This document shows, in pieces, positions 11,936 to 23,918 of a DNA stretch of 64,000 bases. Origin of the DNA: Phoronis australis. Its lineage: Eukaryota > Phoronida > Phoronidae. Where the stretch lies: positions 138,974 through 202,973 of the forward strand of contig NMRA01000614.1 of assembly GCA_002633005.1 (NCBI GenBank). Reading direction: 5' to 3'. The translations under genes were made by a program, and so were the position numbers. The notes beneath the pieces were generated by a model. It saw nothing but the letters and a program-made list of their open reading frames with translations. It searched no databases and was not told the origin of the DNA. Numbering within the stretch: the stretch's first letter is position 1; every line of letters begins with the position of its first letter.

Positions 11936-14900
11936 TTTGTCAGCATTCTCTCAAGCTAAGGTAGTAAGAATGAGAGGAGTCCTGTGCCTGGAAATGAGCT
12001 GATGAGCCTACGCTAACCATTTTTAGATGAACCGTCAGATGATTAATTTAAGAACGCCATCGCGCGAGCCATCAGCTTGAGATGAATAATGAATTAACAT
12101 CACACTCATCACAATGGATTATGTTGTACATTCTTATGACAATATGCTTGAGCATCTTCTGGAAATACAATACTTGAAGAGTCGTGTATGATAAAATTTC
12201 AACAAAAAGTAAGACCATCACATTCAACATGGAAGTTTTCATTTTCAAGGTAATATACCTGAGTTCAAAGTAACGGGGTCATTTGGTCATTTGAGTGCAC
12301 ATAAGTTCAGGGTAGGGATTTTTTTCTCCCTCAGGTCCTGCGCGGGCGTTGTCATTTTTTCGTTTCTTATAAAGACGATTGCAGTTCCTGGGGAAAGAAA
12401 TGTGTTGGCGAGAACAGAAGTGCACTGCATGGGAAGGATCTTGGGCTCATGCAAAAAGAATTATACAGATGAGAAATCGTCGTTAAAGGCCCAGTGGCCG
12501 AGTTTTGATAATTTCAGTCATCATAAAGAGGGAAAATGGGCCTTATAAATAAAATATTATTTGAAAATACTATTTAATGTAGTTTTAATCACTTTTACTG
12601 TGCACGATGAGGCCAGACTGCTAACACCAAATACAAGGAAAATCTCTACAACGAATTATTGGTTTAAATTATAATTCCGTGTGTGGATTTAAGGGGGGCA
12701 GGGCCTTTATTGCACAGCAGCGCGTAGGGACACTACGAAAGGAAGATCGTTTACCCTTAACTTGATGAGTGTTTTCCTTTCCCGGTTTAAATGCAATTTT
12801 TGTGTGATTAATGACGCCGTAAGATCATGACGTATGTGATGACGTAGTGACGTTGTGAATTCGGACACTCACGATACCAGAAATAAGGAGACATATTTTG
12901 CCCTCAGATGCAGTGTTTGTGTGGTGAACTTGTAAAGAATGCGGCATCTTACCTGACGACAAACAACAAGTAAGCAAGGGCAATGTTTCGCTGAGTGCAT
13001 ATTTATTGTATTTGAAACAATGCGAAACCAGTGTATTATTTTAAATCAATGGCAACCTCTGCCTTCTTTCAGTCTACGAAACCAAGGGGGATTGATAACT
13101 AGGAGAATAGAAAACTTTCATGTACGTATGTGAGGAATACTGGATGTGCCACTCAGACGCCCAATATTTCACAAACAGGTTTTCCCATTTAATTCCCTGA
13201 CAAAGGGATCACTTCATGTGTTTCGTTCTCCACAAGGTACCTATTTTTGAATCATTGTTCAACGGTGGATTTTATGTTCTATTAAAGTTTCTTGAGTTAA
13301 AAAGACTGGTGTTCAATCACTGTTATCTTTTTAAAAGGTGGGTATTTGTCGTACTGATTCTGTAAATTTGGTTATTCCCCGAGGATATTAGGCTAATTTC
13401 CAGAGCCACACTGTCGTCCCCTTAAAATAGCCGGCCAGGCTCATCCACCGTGGGCCTAACACCAGGTGGTTCATTTTCTCATACCTGTAGACTGTTACAA
13501 TGTGACTGATGTCTAGTAGAGGTATTGGCATTTCTTGGCAAGACAACAAAGCCCTGTTTCATCGATCCTGTGCGCTGGTCATATAGCCTCGTTATGTATT
13601 TGAGCGACACAGAGACCAATAATTTCTGATTCATGCGCACTGTGATGATATTGTTTTAGCTAGACCCATGCAAGAAAGCGGTCGCGAATGAGAGAAGCCA
13701 GATGACGTGTATTTCTTTGCTTGTAATGAACGAAAACAGTTCTCGCCACTTGGAACCAGGGCTCACGGGCAACGTGGATAAATTAACAATGCCTTCGCTC
13801 TATTGCTGCTGAATCGTGTTTCCGAAGTATTCAGCACATCTCTGACTGAACACTGTCCCAGGAGATTGCAGATTTTGACGACCATAAAACACGGAAGCCT
13901 GGGATAATATTTGTCGGCTGTCAGTCCCACGTCGAGTTCCTATAGCAGAGCGCTGTGTCGTCTGCTGTCTTCCTTTGCCGTGGTCTGCCGTTTGGTTCTA
14001 ATATTCGCAACCTGCCTTCGTAATGTTTATACTGCAAGCGACGTTTTGGACTTAGCGTATGGATTGAACTACATTTCTTTCGAACTCTAACGTATGATTA
14101 TCGAGCGGTCTTGGAGGTATGTTTTAACCTAAATCGAAACTATTTCTATTTTCGAAATTGTTTGACTGTGTAGTCATGGATCAGTTTCAATTTGTAATGA
14201 AAGTACGTATGATAGATCTGAGTGTAATATTATATGCCGGCATAATAGCAGCGAGCATGCTTCGCAGATGTCTCAAAAACAATGACAGGGCTGGCTATAA
14301 CGATCTAGTTGCTAATGTAATTGCAAATTTGATATAGGATTGAGAAAATAATTAGACGGATTCCCTGAAATAGACCCAGACGTACGCATTTGTGCGTGAA
14401 CCGTGATCTTGTTTATGAACTCATTTGCGATACAGGACTCGGTTTATGCAATTTTCGTTTAATGTTCGAGTTCGTTGGCCACTGTGACCAGTCGACTCTA
14501 GTTATTATCACTGCTCCCACCCTGATGGATGATGGAACGTCTGGATACTAAGTACAGGGATTTCGCAGTTCGCACCTCAACATTATTCCAACGATTGCCT
14601 CGCGTTGTTTGCATAATATGCCCCCCAAACAACTAGTGTGACTCAACAAAATGCCTGGGGGGCATGACAACAGTCTTGGTACGGAATGTTCTGCCAAAAA
14701 AACTGTGGATGGGTCCTTCAATCAACTCCGATCACTTTCATTTGATTAGGGTTGCCTTTCCAGGCTTTCTATTTCGTCTAGGTAGTTTTTTCTGTTCCAC
14801 CTAAAATATCCAATGGCTCAACATTGCTCAAACCATACTCGAAAGTTCAGAGACAATATAAGTACTCTCGGACTGTTTTACAGAGCAGATAACAGAACAC

Positions 14901-15644
14901 ATGTTTTCAAAGAGGTCACAAACATCTATTTCCAAAAAAAAAACAATCAGCACAGTTTGAATCGTAATTCGCATGGTCGGACATGTACTCGCGGCATCTC
15001 ATTAGCCTGGTCTACTCCTGTGGTATGTTAAAATCTAACCCTAGAACGTTTAGAAAAACCCGGTCTAAAATGCAGTTTGAGGCCTGCGAAACGTATTAAA
15101 TTAGATAAGAATGAGGAAGCTCGGTTCAGTATTTCTGACAATTTGGTGCGTTCGTATTTACTTCTGTTGCATGAAAGCTGATTCCAAAAGGCTCGAGGTT
15201 CGGAAGCTTTGATCACTGCACCAGAATATCTACACTGCCCCGTATGTATGAAAGACCATTTCCAATACGCTGGTACTTTTTACCCGAAGTTATACACGTG
15301 TGAAACAGGGGTCTGTTTTATGAAAAGTGACCTAAAACTTAAGTCGGGAATTTTGATTCACGCTCCACATAACTATTTCCGAAAAATAATGAAATCACAT
15401 TTTAGCAAAGTTGTCAAGTATTTGAGAATATACACATAACTAATAATTCTTGGGATAATTTTTTAAAATTATTTCTAGACTGCGATGCGCTTAAGCTAAA
15501 CGTTTATTCGGCAATTGTAAGTGGAAGCGGAAGACCAAGTCTTGAGTAACTTTTCATAGCACAGATCCTTGGCACCTGTTTCTCTAATATTCTATAGTCT
15601 CTTGTCTTTTGATTCAGGCCAAGGGTCAGACGTCTGTTTACAAA

Positions 15645-15702
15645 TAGTCAAATGTTTGGCCAAAGCCAAAAGTTTGGCATTTGGCTTTGGCTTTTAGCCT
15701 TC
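15645..15702. repeat. Imperfect palindrome around AAAGCCAAA
   Basis: TTTGGCCAAAGCCAAAAG is followed closely by its near-complement GGCTTTGGCTTTTAGCC, so the strand could fold into a hairpin. Related GGCTAA fragments continue to about 15835. It is probably a decayed MITE end. Confidence 0.45.
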
Positions 15703-18317
15703 TCCTGAGCAGGCTATGAATTTTTGTATTTCATATTCGACATTCGGCCTTGCCGTGATTTCGCGAAACAGGCTAAGCCCGTAGGTCGATTTTTTAGCCA
15801 AACATCACAAGGCTAAAGACTCACTAGACTTCGAGAAACACGCCCTTGGAGTCGATTTGACTGGTATCAGTACTCTGATTACGTGGTGACATGTCACAAG
15901 TTGAATAAGACGTTCATCGAATAGGCTGAAATGATGGCTGTTCTGATAGTTTTTCTGTTAAAACGCTCGTTCCTAATATTGTCGCCACAACGTGAGTGCT
16001 GAAATATGCGTGACAAGGCGTAAAGACTTGCGTGTTGAAAAGTCACGCAGCAACCTGCGTGCAAATACACTGAGAACCTAACAGTTTGTTGTGAGGTTTC
16101 CTAGTCAAACGAGTTGACGGAAAGTAATAAAAACTAGCTTTGTCTAGATTTTTGTTGGCTTCGATTTTTCAACGAGTTTGAAAAATGTAATTTCAAATAA
16201 TAATGTGGTTGGGAATATTTTAGTGTTTGACTGACCAACAGTTAAGAAAGTTTTAGAATTTCATATTTTCTTGTCATCACGTGTGTGACTCCAGTCCAGA
16301 AATTTTCATCGGCGACAAATTTATCAGGCAATTGAAAACCCTAGTACAGCTACAAGTATCGCAAAATAATTTTTCATCTTAAGAAACATTACTGCGTTAA
16401 ACGTATCACTACGCAAAATCAACATCGAAAGAGACACGCTAGAATTCGATTTCCAATTGAAACTTGTCAAACGTGACTCCCATCAGCTGTTGCCCGAAGA
16501 CTGACAAAATTGTTTAAAAATTATTCTAGATCCAGCCGTGGGTAACATAATTATGTTCCTCTTGGTAATTGTCCTCAATTTCTACGTTTACGATGCATAT
16601 AATATGAATATTATCTCAATAATTAAAACATATGACGTCATATCTCTTATAATTACTTTGCTTATTGAAAGCTGCAATATTCACTTTTTTCTTTGGTGTT
16701 TTTTTTCAGTCACATTTGGTTCTGCTTGCCACTTTTTAGTGTGTGTAGGTAACACCGCCTGTAGGTTTGCAGCATTGAGCATCTTAAGTCGTCTAATTCA
16801 CGTACAATCCACTAAGCAATGTTACCACAGGTTGTTTCCATTTAGCACTGTGTGTTGTTGCTCAAAACATCGCGCACCGACCTCCTTAATTGCGTATTCG
16901 CTGTCGGAATTGAATTTTATTCCTAATACATTAAATATGTTCCTCAAGTAATACTAATTAGACTGAACCAGCTGATTTCTAGGAATTGTGCCTATTTCAG
17001 TTGTTGAGTGATCGTACTTGCTAGTCTTAAAGAGTAGCCTTCATTACTCACAAATGCTGGTATTATATCTGCGCATGCTCTTGGTTTGGCGAATTTAAGG
17101 TGACGACCAAACCGCAATAGCATTGCTTCGTTGTTCTAATGAAAATTTTAGAGTTTGTGTTGGAAGGAGGACCACCAAGACCTTTGCCGCCAACCTCTAT
17201 CCGAGACTCGACTTGAAATATGCCATAACTTCGCGTGAAACTGCCGTTGGACAATTTACTCGAAGCGTGCCACGCTACTGAGAGTCTTGAGTCGTTTTCT
17301 TGCAATACGTCGCTTTGCAGCTACCTGCGAGAAAATAAGTCTCTGTAGATACGTAACCAGATTCAAAAGTTATAAAATCTACAAAATAACCAATTGAAAA
17401 GCTGAAATAACTGTTTTAGATAACCGGGGATTTGTACCTTTAAACTTAAAAACGTTGCTTTCAAACTCTGCCCGTGATAAGAAGTCGACGTGTCCATGAC
17501 GTAAAACTGATGTTGTTCTTGTTGTCAGCTGTACAATTTTCATATGTAACGTCGCCGTGGGACATCCGACGAACATCCATTTAAAGTCAAAATTGATTTG
17601 ACAACTCACAGACTCGTCTTATATCAAAAGGTAGTCATATTTTGAACGTAGAACAATGGCCACACGACGTATTGTGCCTTCATTTTTGTATTCTATAAAC
17701 AATTTTCCGAGAATAGAAAAGTAGTCGGATGAAATAAGTTAACTTGTCAATATTACGAACCAAGTATTTCTGCAACGCAGACGATGTGTATTTGTTCAAT
17801 TGGTATCACTGACTTATTAAGGCAATGCGTTGGGGGTAATTTTTCAAATATTGTATAAATTGTGTAAGTAAACTTGTTTCACACATGTCGCTATACAAAA
17901 TAAATGCATTCATATTCTTTTATTTTGACGAGCCTGGCGTTTACTTGGTCCATATCAGAAACAGCATATGTGAATACTGGGACAGATACTACCCAGTTTA
18001 TTTGTGGGACGATGTTTGCTTATCGTTTTTGTGAAACTGGGGAAACTTATGTTCCTTCAACTGTCGATTGACATTTAACCGTTTAGGTTTTCGTAAGCTT
18101 CTTCACCGGCTGAATGCTTCATTGTTTCGTACCAACATCCAGTCCATAGAAATGATTTTGTCGCTCATAAGGCTTACGTTTTCCGAATAGTGAATGATTT
18201 TGTGGTGAAGCTTGCGATTTCGGATTAACCAAATTGGTACCTCCTCAAAATAAAATTCTGTCCGTCTTTACTATAGTATAAAGACTATCTCACGAAGACA
18301 CTGTACACTCTGTCATA

Positions 18318-18386
18318 TTGTAAGCACAGTACAACTTGCAATTGCAACATTGTAAGCATAGTTCCTCTTGCAATTGTACCGACGGA
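18318..18386. repeat. Two-copy tandem repeat, ~33 bp
   Basis: ATTGTAAGCACAGTACAACT is followed by a second ATTGTAAGCATAGTTCCTCT unit. Both units end in TTGCAATTG. Confidence 0.6.
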
Positions 18387-19888
18387 CACCTGTGCATATT
18401 GACAACCTTAGCTGGGCAGAGCACTAAACACTACGTTATTGATCCCATTTAAGACTTGTTTTCCGTGTTCTTTTACATCAGAACCTACTTGAAACAATTA
18501 TGACATAACACAAATTATCGACCTGCTATCGCTCTTACTAATGAAGCTAAAAGTATACCTGTAAAGTTTTTAATTGGACACTAAATTGACTACATTACTA
18601 CATCTCCCCCAGGCTGCTCTGGTTACTCTAATGATCTGTATTTACTAATTGAAACTAGACCCATCAATGAAGATATTCCGTGTGCCAATTGAAGTGGTAG
18701 ATATATAAGTGACACCGCGTTTCGGATCATATCCTATATTTTCTCGTTAGATTATTATTCGTGCGCTACCATAATCAGTCTAATTACCGATATTTATGAT
18801 CCGCATAGCTTCTGCTTGAAATAGCAAGTGTATTCGCTATTTGAGAAAGTGCGTAGCAATACAGGTATTTCCAATACATTGTAACTATATTATATTATTG
18901 AAATTCTTAATGAATGTATGAAATAATCCAGTCTGTTTGGCCACGCTAGCTTTTGTTCATTTGCTTACTGTTGCTGGTACGTTCATTCCGAGTACAGTTT
19001 GATTATAAATTAGGAAATCTGTCGAAGCGTCTATATAAACCTGCCTTCTCTTCAAACATTAGCTGGGCCTCTTGCCGTTATGAGATTTGTCTTAAATTGT
19101 TCATTAAGCAAATTAAAGGAAATTTCTGAAAAGAACTGACACTTCATTTATCATTGGTTAGTCCAGGCTCTGCAATTTGGCAGACTTCTTCCAAACCCTG
19201 AAACCTTGTGACTTCTTGAACTGTGTGTACAAGTAAATCGTAATCAGGAAAAGAAACAATTTGTAAATAAAATGAGGCTTTAGAGAAAACACTACAACTG
19301 AGACACTGGAAAACAAGGGTGAATATATAGGAAACCATAGTAATTCCAAATATTACGCAATATTGTTTGATAGTGAAATGACTAAATAATAAAAACTGTG
19401 CCTTGTTTTATTAGGGTAACGATGACATATTGCCATACTCATTTACATAAAAATAGTCTCGCAAAACGAGACTTTCGCGAGATTGTAATGGTAACTGGTT
19501 TTCGGTTGGTTTCCGGCACACCGGAAGCTCGGGGTTGTTTGTAAACTAGTACTTCATTTGCATATTCACAATTTAGTGAGACGAAGCATCTTTAACTGTG
19601 ATCCAAACCAAAGGTTGGTTTCTCTGACTGGTCGCAGATTTGTAGTCGCGTTTACTGATAAGTGACGTTTTATTAACCAAGTTATTTTTGAAGGAAAGTT
19701 GGAAAAGCGGTAAGTTTAATTCACGATGATAAGATATAGTGCATCTGTCAAGGATAAAATGCAAGGAGTCGAGTGCAGATCACATTAGTTTGGAAATTGT
19801 AACCACTGTGGTAAATAAACATGACTCGGCTTTCTATGCTTGTGCCTCGCCATCATCTTCACCTTTGAAAATATTGCCAAAAGGTTTA

Positions 19889-19920
19889 CATTGGCGGATC
19901 TAGGATAACACGAGGGGGCA
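19889..19920 (+). mobile_element. Solo end of the CAGNGGCGGATC MITE family
   Basis: CATTGGCGGATCTAGGATAA followed by a G-run matches the left terminus of the element at 42079. No matching right terminus was found in the next several hundred bases, so this looks like a truncated copy. A weaker end-like stretch lies at about 6822-6845. Confidence 0.4.
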
Positions 19921-20589
19921 ATCACGATATCCAAACGACTGACGTTCGTAAATAGCCCTAAAACAATCTGCCATCGTTTCCTTTAATTGTTATTCGTGAT
20001 TATTTGTTTTGGATCATGCCGGTCCAACATCCATCCCCGGCCACTTACGGCTATGATTCTGTTTTAGGCCAAAAACAAAATCGTCATGCTGAGAGTTCTT
20101 CGGGATTTGAGCAACAAAACCCCCAAAGGCACGGATGAGACTAATCAACGCAACTCCAGGCCGAGCCAGGATATGGTGCGTATGTTTAACATTGTACATC
20201 GATCATTCTTGACACTTTTCGTAACATCTTTCATGTATGGTATAGGCTAGACAATTTCCTCCTAGGCGGAGCGCGTGATCCCTTCCCATTAACAGTCCCC
20301 TTCCATCATAAACTCAATTCTTGTCTCACGAGTTGTTTTTCGTTTCTTGTGCACCGCAGTTCCATAGTGATCCATAGATCACAGTTGCTGTTCTCATGTA
20401 CCGATAGAGATCGTCATCAAAGTATTCTCATCTTCTGTCAGGGAGTGAAGGGAAGTGATGTTAATGAGAATGTATGAAAACAATTCATGCGAGAGCGACT
20501 CTTGACGAAATTGAATGCGACCGTCACAGCTCCATTTAGACTAATTTCAACTGATAGGCATCGAATTATTGACGTGACGTGTTGTACTG

Positions 20590-21103
20590 TGGCGGAACAC
20601 CAAAGCCAAAAACAAAAGCAACTAAAAACCAGAATTTATCACACCAGAACGTATAATATATTACGTCAGGACCAAAATTTAGCTCGTCAGGACCGAAAAT
20701 TAAACAGTACGACAGGACCTAAAATTCATCACGTCAGGACAATATGTTCGTGTCAGATCACTATAGTGACGTCTAACGTATTAATAAGTGTACATTGGCT
20801 TCTGTTTTAAAGTGTGGAGGCATCAGAAATTCAACCTCGTTGTCGTCGGTGAGACATTGTTGAACGCTTAGCCCTTGTGTACCAAGAACCGACGTCATCA
20901 CTTTGAGGGTTTGCATTCTTGTGGATGGTCATGTGGTGTGACAAAACATTTTCGGGCGTGATAAATTTTCAATCCTGACGTGTTAAATTTTCGGCGGTCC
21001 TGGCGTGTTCAATTTTGGTCCTGGCGTGTTAAATTTTGGTCCCAGACGAGATAAATTATAGGTCCTGACGTGATAAATTATAGGTCTTGAGTTTTGTTGG
21101 TCT
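20590..21103. mobile_element. Foldback-type element with inverted tandem arrays
   Basis: The left arm (about 20625-20745) holds tandem ~24-bp units like ACGTCAGGACCAAAATTTA. The right arm (about 20955-21090) holds five to six units of the reverse complement, such as GGTCCTGGCGTGTTAAATTT. Outer flanks GGCGGAACACCAAAG and TTTGTTGGTCTTCCACGG are also roughly complementary. The centre (about 200 bp) has no coding capacity. The whole fits a nonautonomous DNA transposon with expanded subterminal repeats. Confidence 0.65.
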
Positions 21104-21368
21104 TCCACGGTGAAAATAACGTTTTGGTCTGTTTTTAAATCTTGCATAAAAAATTTGTGTCATAGAATTTTCCGCTTTGGCTTTCCATGTTGTTCATGCG
21201 TGTAAATTCAATGTCAATTGGACATGAAATACTGTCCAAGAGGACTGTAGCAAGCTTTAAATATTTGGAAGTGTCGGACGGCAAATGAATGGAAAATGAA
21301 AAAGGCGACTGCGACGACGGTGAGGCTTCTTCCAACTTCAAAGTTTCACGAGACCTGGAAACTGTTCA

Positions 21369-21815
21369 CGTCAGAGCCTATCCGCACTTTTCTTGCATTA
21401 AAACGGATAACTGATAGTCTGTAATGAGATCTCCTTGCAGTACCTCAGGGAGGACGGTTGACTAGCTTGCAGTGTATTTCAAAATGTAACACGTCCTACT
21501 TATTGTAAACGTAGCGCTTGTTTAAAAGCGAAATCATGTTTTACTAAACCTGCCTGAACTGGCATCCGTACTTGTAAGCCTGACAATAGTCGCGTTCCTT
21601 TACAGGGCGTAATCGCTAGAGACTCTGGGTTATCCTTTTTATGCGGAGGATAATACGAAGATTCTGACGTAAACACAGCAAACTTCGCGGCATTTTTACA
21701 GTAGCGGGGCGAACGCCTCATCACATATCTAGGCTTAGCCACTAAGATATCTGTTTACGTCAGAGCCTATATCGCGCGTTTTCTCAGCATCAAAGAAGAT
21801 AGCTGGAAGTCTGTA
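21369..21815 (+). repeat. Direct repeat pair, ~55 bp
   Basis: CACGTCAGAGCCTATCCGCA at 21369 recurs in diverged form at about 21757 as TACGTCAGAGCCTATATCGC. In both copies a GGATAACTGATAGTCTGTAA-like tail follows. The spacing is about 390 bases. Origin unknown. Confidence 0.45.
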
Positions 21816-22179
21816 CTACATAAAAAGTATACCTTACCCGAATTTTTACTGTTATTGGATATGTCGATTTAGCACTTGATATGTAGACTATTGCCAATCT
21901 TCAAAATCTGATTCACTTTCGTCAATTCCTTTCAAAATCTTATCAATCTGAAAATGTGATTAACGCTTTTGGCGAGTTGATAGGCGACACTGGGGAAAGG
22001 CCATGCGTCTCCATTTTATGACACAGTAAGAACAGAGTTATAGTCGAAAAATGCTTTCGTCTTTCCAGTGACGTGCAAGTTGTTATACCACAATATTAGC
22101 CTCGAATGGTACATACAACCGTGTAATAACCCATTTAGTTATCTCAGTAGTGAGATAATATTTGGCGGGAAACCGAGGC

Positions 22180-22260
22180 AGGTTTCGAACCCGGCCTCAA
22201 GAGTTGCGAGTCGCCGAATTTAGCACTACACCACTCAGCGGCTGACGTCTTCGAACGTGA
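22180..22260 (-). repeat. tRNA-derived SINE-like fragment
   Basis: On the minus strand there is a GAGTGGTGTAGTGCTAAA stretch like a pol III A box and, about 35 bases on, a good B box (GGTTCGAAACC). The flanks do not fold into a convincing acceptor stem, so it is a tRNA-derived repeat rather than a functional tRNA. A short match to the A-box part recurs at 41568-41594. Confidence 0.5.
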
Positions 22261-22788
22261 AAATAGAATACTTAAATGTGCACGCGCAACAATCACATGT
22301 TCAGCAAAGGGCATTGTACCGACATTTATACGCTATGAAAAATAAGACGCATAATTTCCATAAAAACATTTTTTTTAATTCAGTGAAATTTTTCTTTCGT
22401 GTTCTCTCACTTGTAAATCACCGATCTCCAATTTGAATGAGGGTATCTTGTCGTCGGGATCTTTTGACTTGAGCATTATACTCAGTTACTTGTGGTAACC
22501 TACTTTAGCAGACGGTATTTTCCCGGTCGAAGCTTAGCGTGATAAAATGTGTAGTAAGCAAGCTATAATAGTTTCTAAACCTTAATTTATAGATTCATTT
22601 TATTTCTGTTTTGTTTAAATTTTAATTGGTTCTTAGTAAAAGCATTATTTGACAAAAATAGCTCGGTTTTTCTTAAAAGGTCACGACCTCCGACCCCTGG
22701 CCTCTGACATAGAAAGTAGTTACAAAGCCGAGGCGAGTCGAGAAAAGTAGATCGATTCATTACAATGTTTCTAGTTCAGTATGTGCTA

Positions 22789-22960
22789 TAAATAGATTAT
22801 TACATGTTCTCAGTTGTTATCCCCCTTATCTAAAGCCCTCGTGGGTTTTGTAGAATTATCACCCTCTGGGTTAACGCCCCTCGGGCGATAGTTCTCCAAA
22901 ATCCACTCGGGCTCTAGATAACGGGGGATAACGACCTCGCCGTGTAATAATCTATATTTA
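22789..22960. mobile_element. Palindromic MITE, ~172 bp
   Basis: The ends TAAATAGATTATTACATG and TGTAATAATCTATATTTA are inverted copies. The complementarity continues inward through the GTTATCCCCC/GGGGGATAAC and TCTAAAGCCC/GGGCTCTAGA pairs toward a centre near 22875. It has no coding capacity. Confidence 0.7.
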
Positions 22961-23441
22961 TACAATAGTAGGTGTCGGAAGTAGTTTTGGGTAAAATCAT
23001 CAAAACATTGTTGAGTTTAGTTTGTTTTAAGTTATGGTCTAGGCAAAACAAATTGAGCGCCCTTTCGGTTTTAGCAAGTGCAATCCAGTTCGTTTCAAAG
23101 GAGCTTTGGCACACAATTCAATTGTGTGTGTAAAATGTCAGTCCACTAGCAGTCTTCATTACCTATGAGTATGGATACTTTTAGGAGCGCGCCTCGCGTC
23201 ATAAGCGAAAAATCGACGTACTGCGATTGCTTAGCTTGGACCAACCGTCTCATTAATATTGAAAGTGAAAATGGACAAAAAACTGACATTGACCATAGGA
23301 CCTCCAACTTGGCTCATACAGTTGAGGCCATGGGTCACTTCAACCATACCCGTGTTTTTCTAAAATGATCCGTATGAGTGTAAATTTTAGGTAGAAAAAA
23401 GTAATCGAAACATTTATAATACCGCATTTTGCTTATTCTAG

Positions 23442-23918
23442 TCCATCCAAAGTGAGCCTAAAGACGACGAGGCAAGCGTGGAAGGAACCGTGGAGCCGGA
23501 TATACGCCCACAAAGACAAGTGCCCAAGTTCATCATACTCCATTATTCGCCGTTTAAGGCTGTTTGGGACTGGATTATTTTGCTCCTCGTTCTCTACACC
23601 GCTGTTTTCACCCCATACATGGCGGCATTTTTACTAAACGAAGACGAAACACGGATGAAATTGAACATGGACGCCGCAACGAGGCTAAGAAATTCCGAGT
23701 CTGTGAAAGCCGACCCACTCGTTCTGGTTGACCTGGTGGTTGACGTGATGTTCATCGTGGATATCTTGATAAATTTTCGAACTACTTATGTTAAAGACGG
23801 AGAAGTCATCACAGATCCTTTAATGATAGCTAAAAATTATCTAAAAGGCTGGTTCCTTATCGATACCTTGGCGGCTGTGCCGTTTGACTTACTATTGTTC
23901 GGATCTGGGACAAGTGAC
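23442..23918 (+). CDS. KCNH exon: pre-S1 linker to S3
   Basis: The acceptor is TTATTCTAG and the donor GTAAGT; both ends are in phase 0. It encodes an acidic linker, then [18 protein letters not shown]1, the S1-S2 loop, S2 ([18 protein letters not shown]), and S3 ending LLFGSGTSD. The reading frame is open to the acceptor, with no in-frame ATG before S1, so the start lies upstream. Confidence 0.93.

Larger units (their letters stand above)
1..23441. other. Gene-free flank or upstream introns of the KCNH gene
   Basis: No exon with recognisable protein similarity was found on either strand. Open frames here are short, A+T-rich and unlike any family I know; the longest is 173 codons on the minus strand at 4928-5449. 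The repeats inside are listed separately. Since the KCNH gene must have at least one exon upstream of 23442, part or all of this stretch may be its 5' intron and promoter region. I could not locate a PAS-domain exon or a convincing first exon. Confidence 0.6.

Noticed and set aside
11768-11959. Cys/Val-rich small protein
   Set aside because: It is a translation of the GT/GC microsatellite.
16538-16951. Hydrophobic 137-codon frame that looks like a membrane protein
   Set aside because: The hydrophobicity follows from T-rich sequence; there is no recognisable family or splice partner.
22180-22260. Functional tRNA gene on the minus strand
   Set aside because: A and B boxes are present but acceptor and anticodon stems do not pair well; it is a tRNA-derived repeat.
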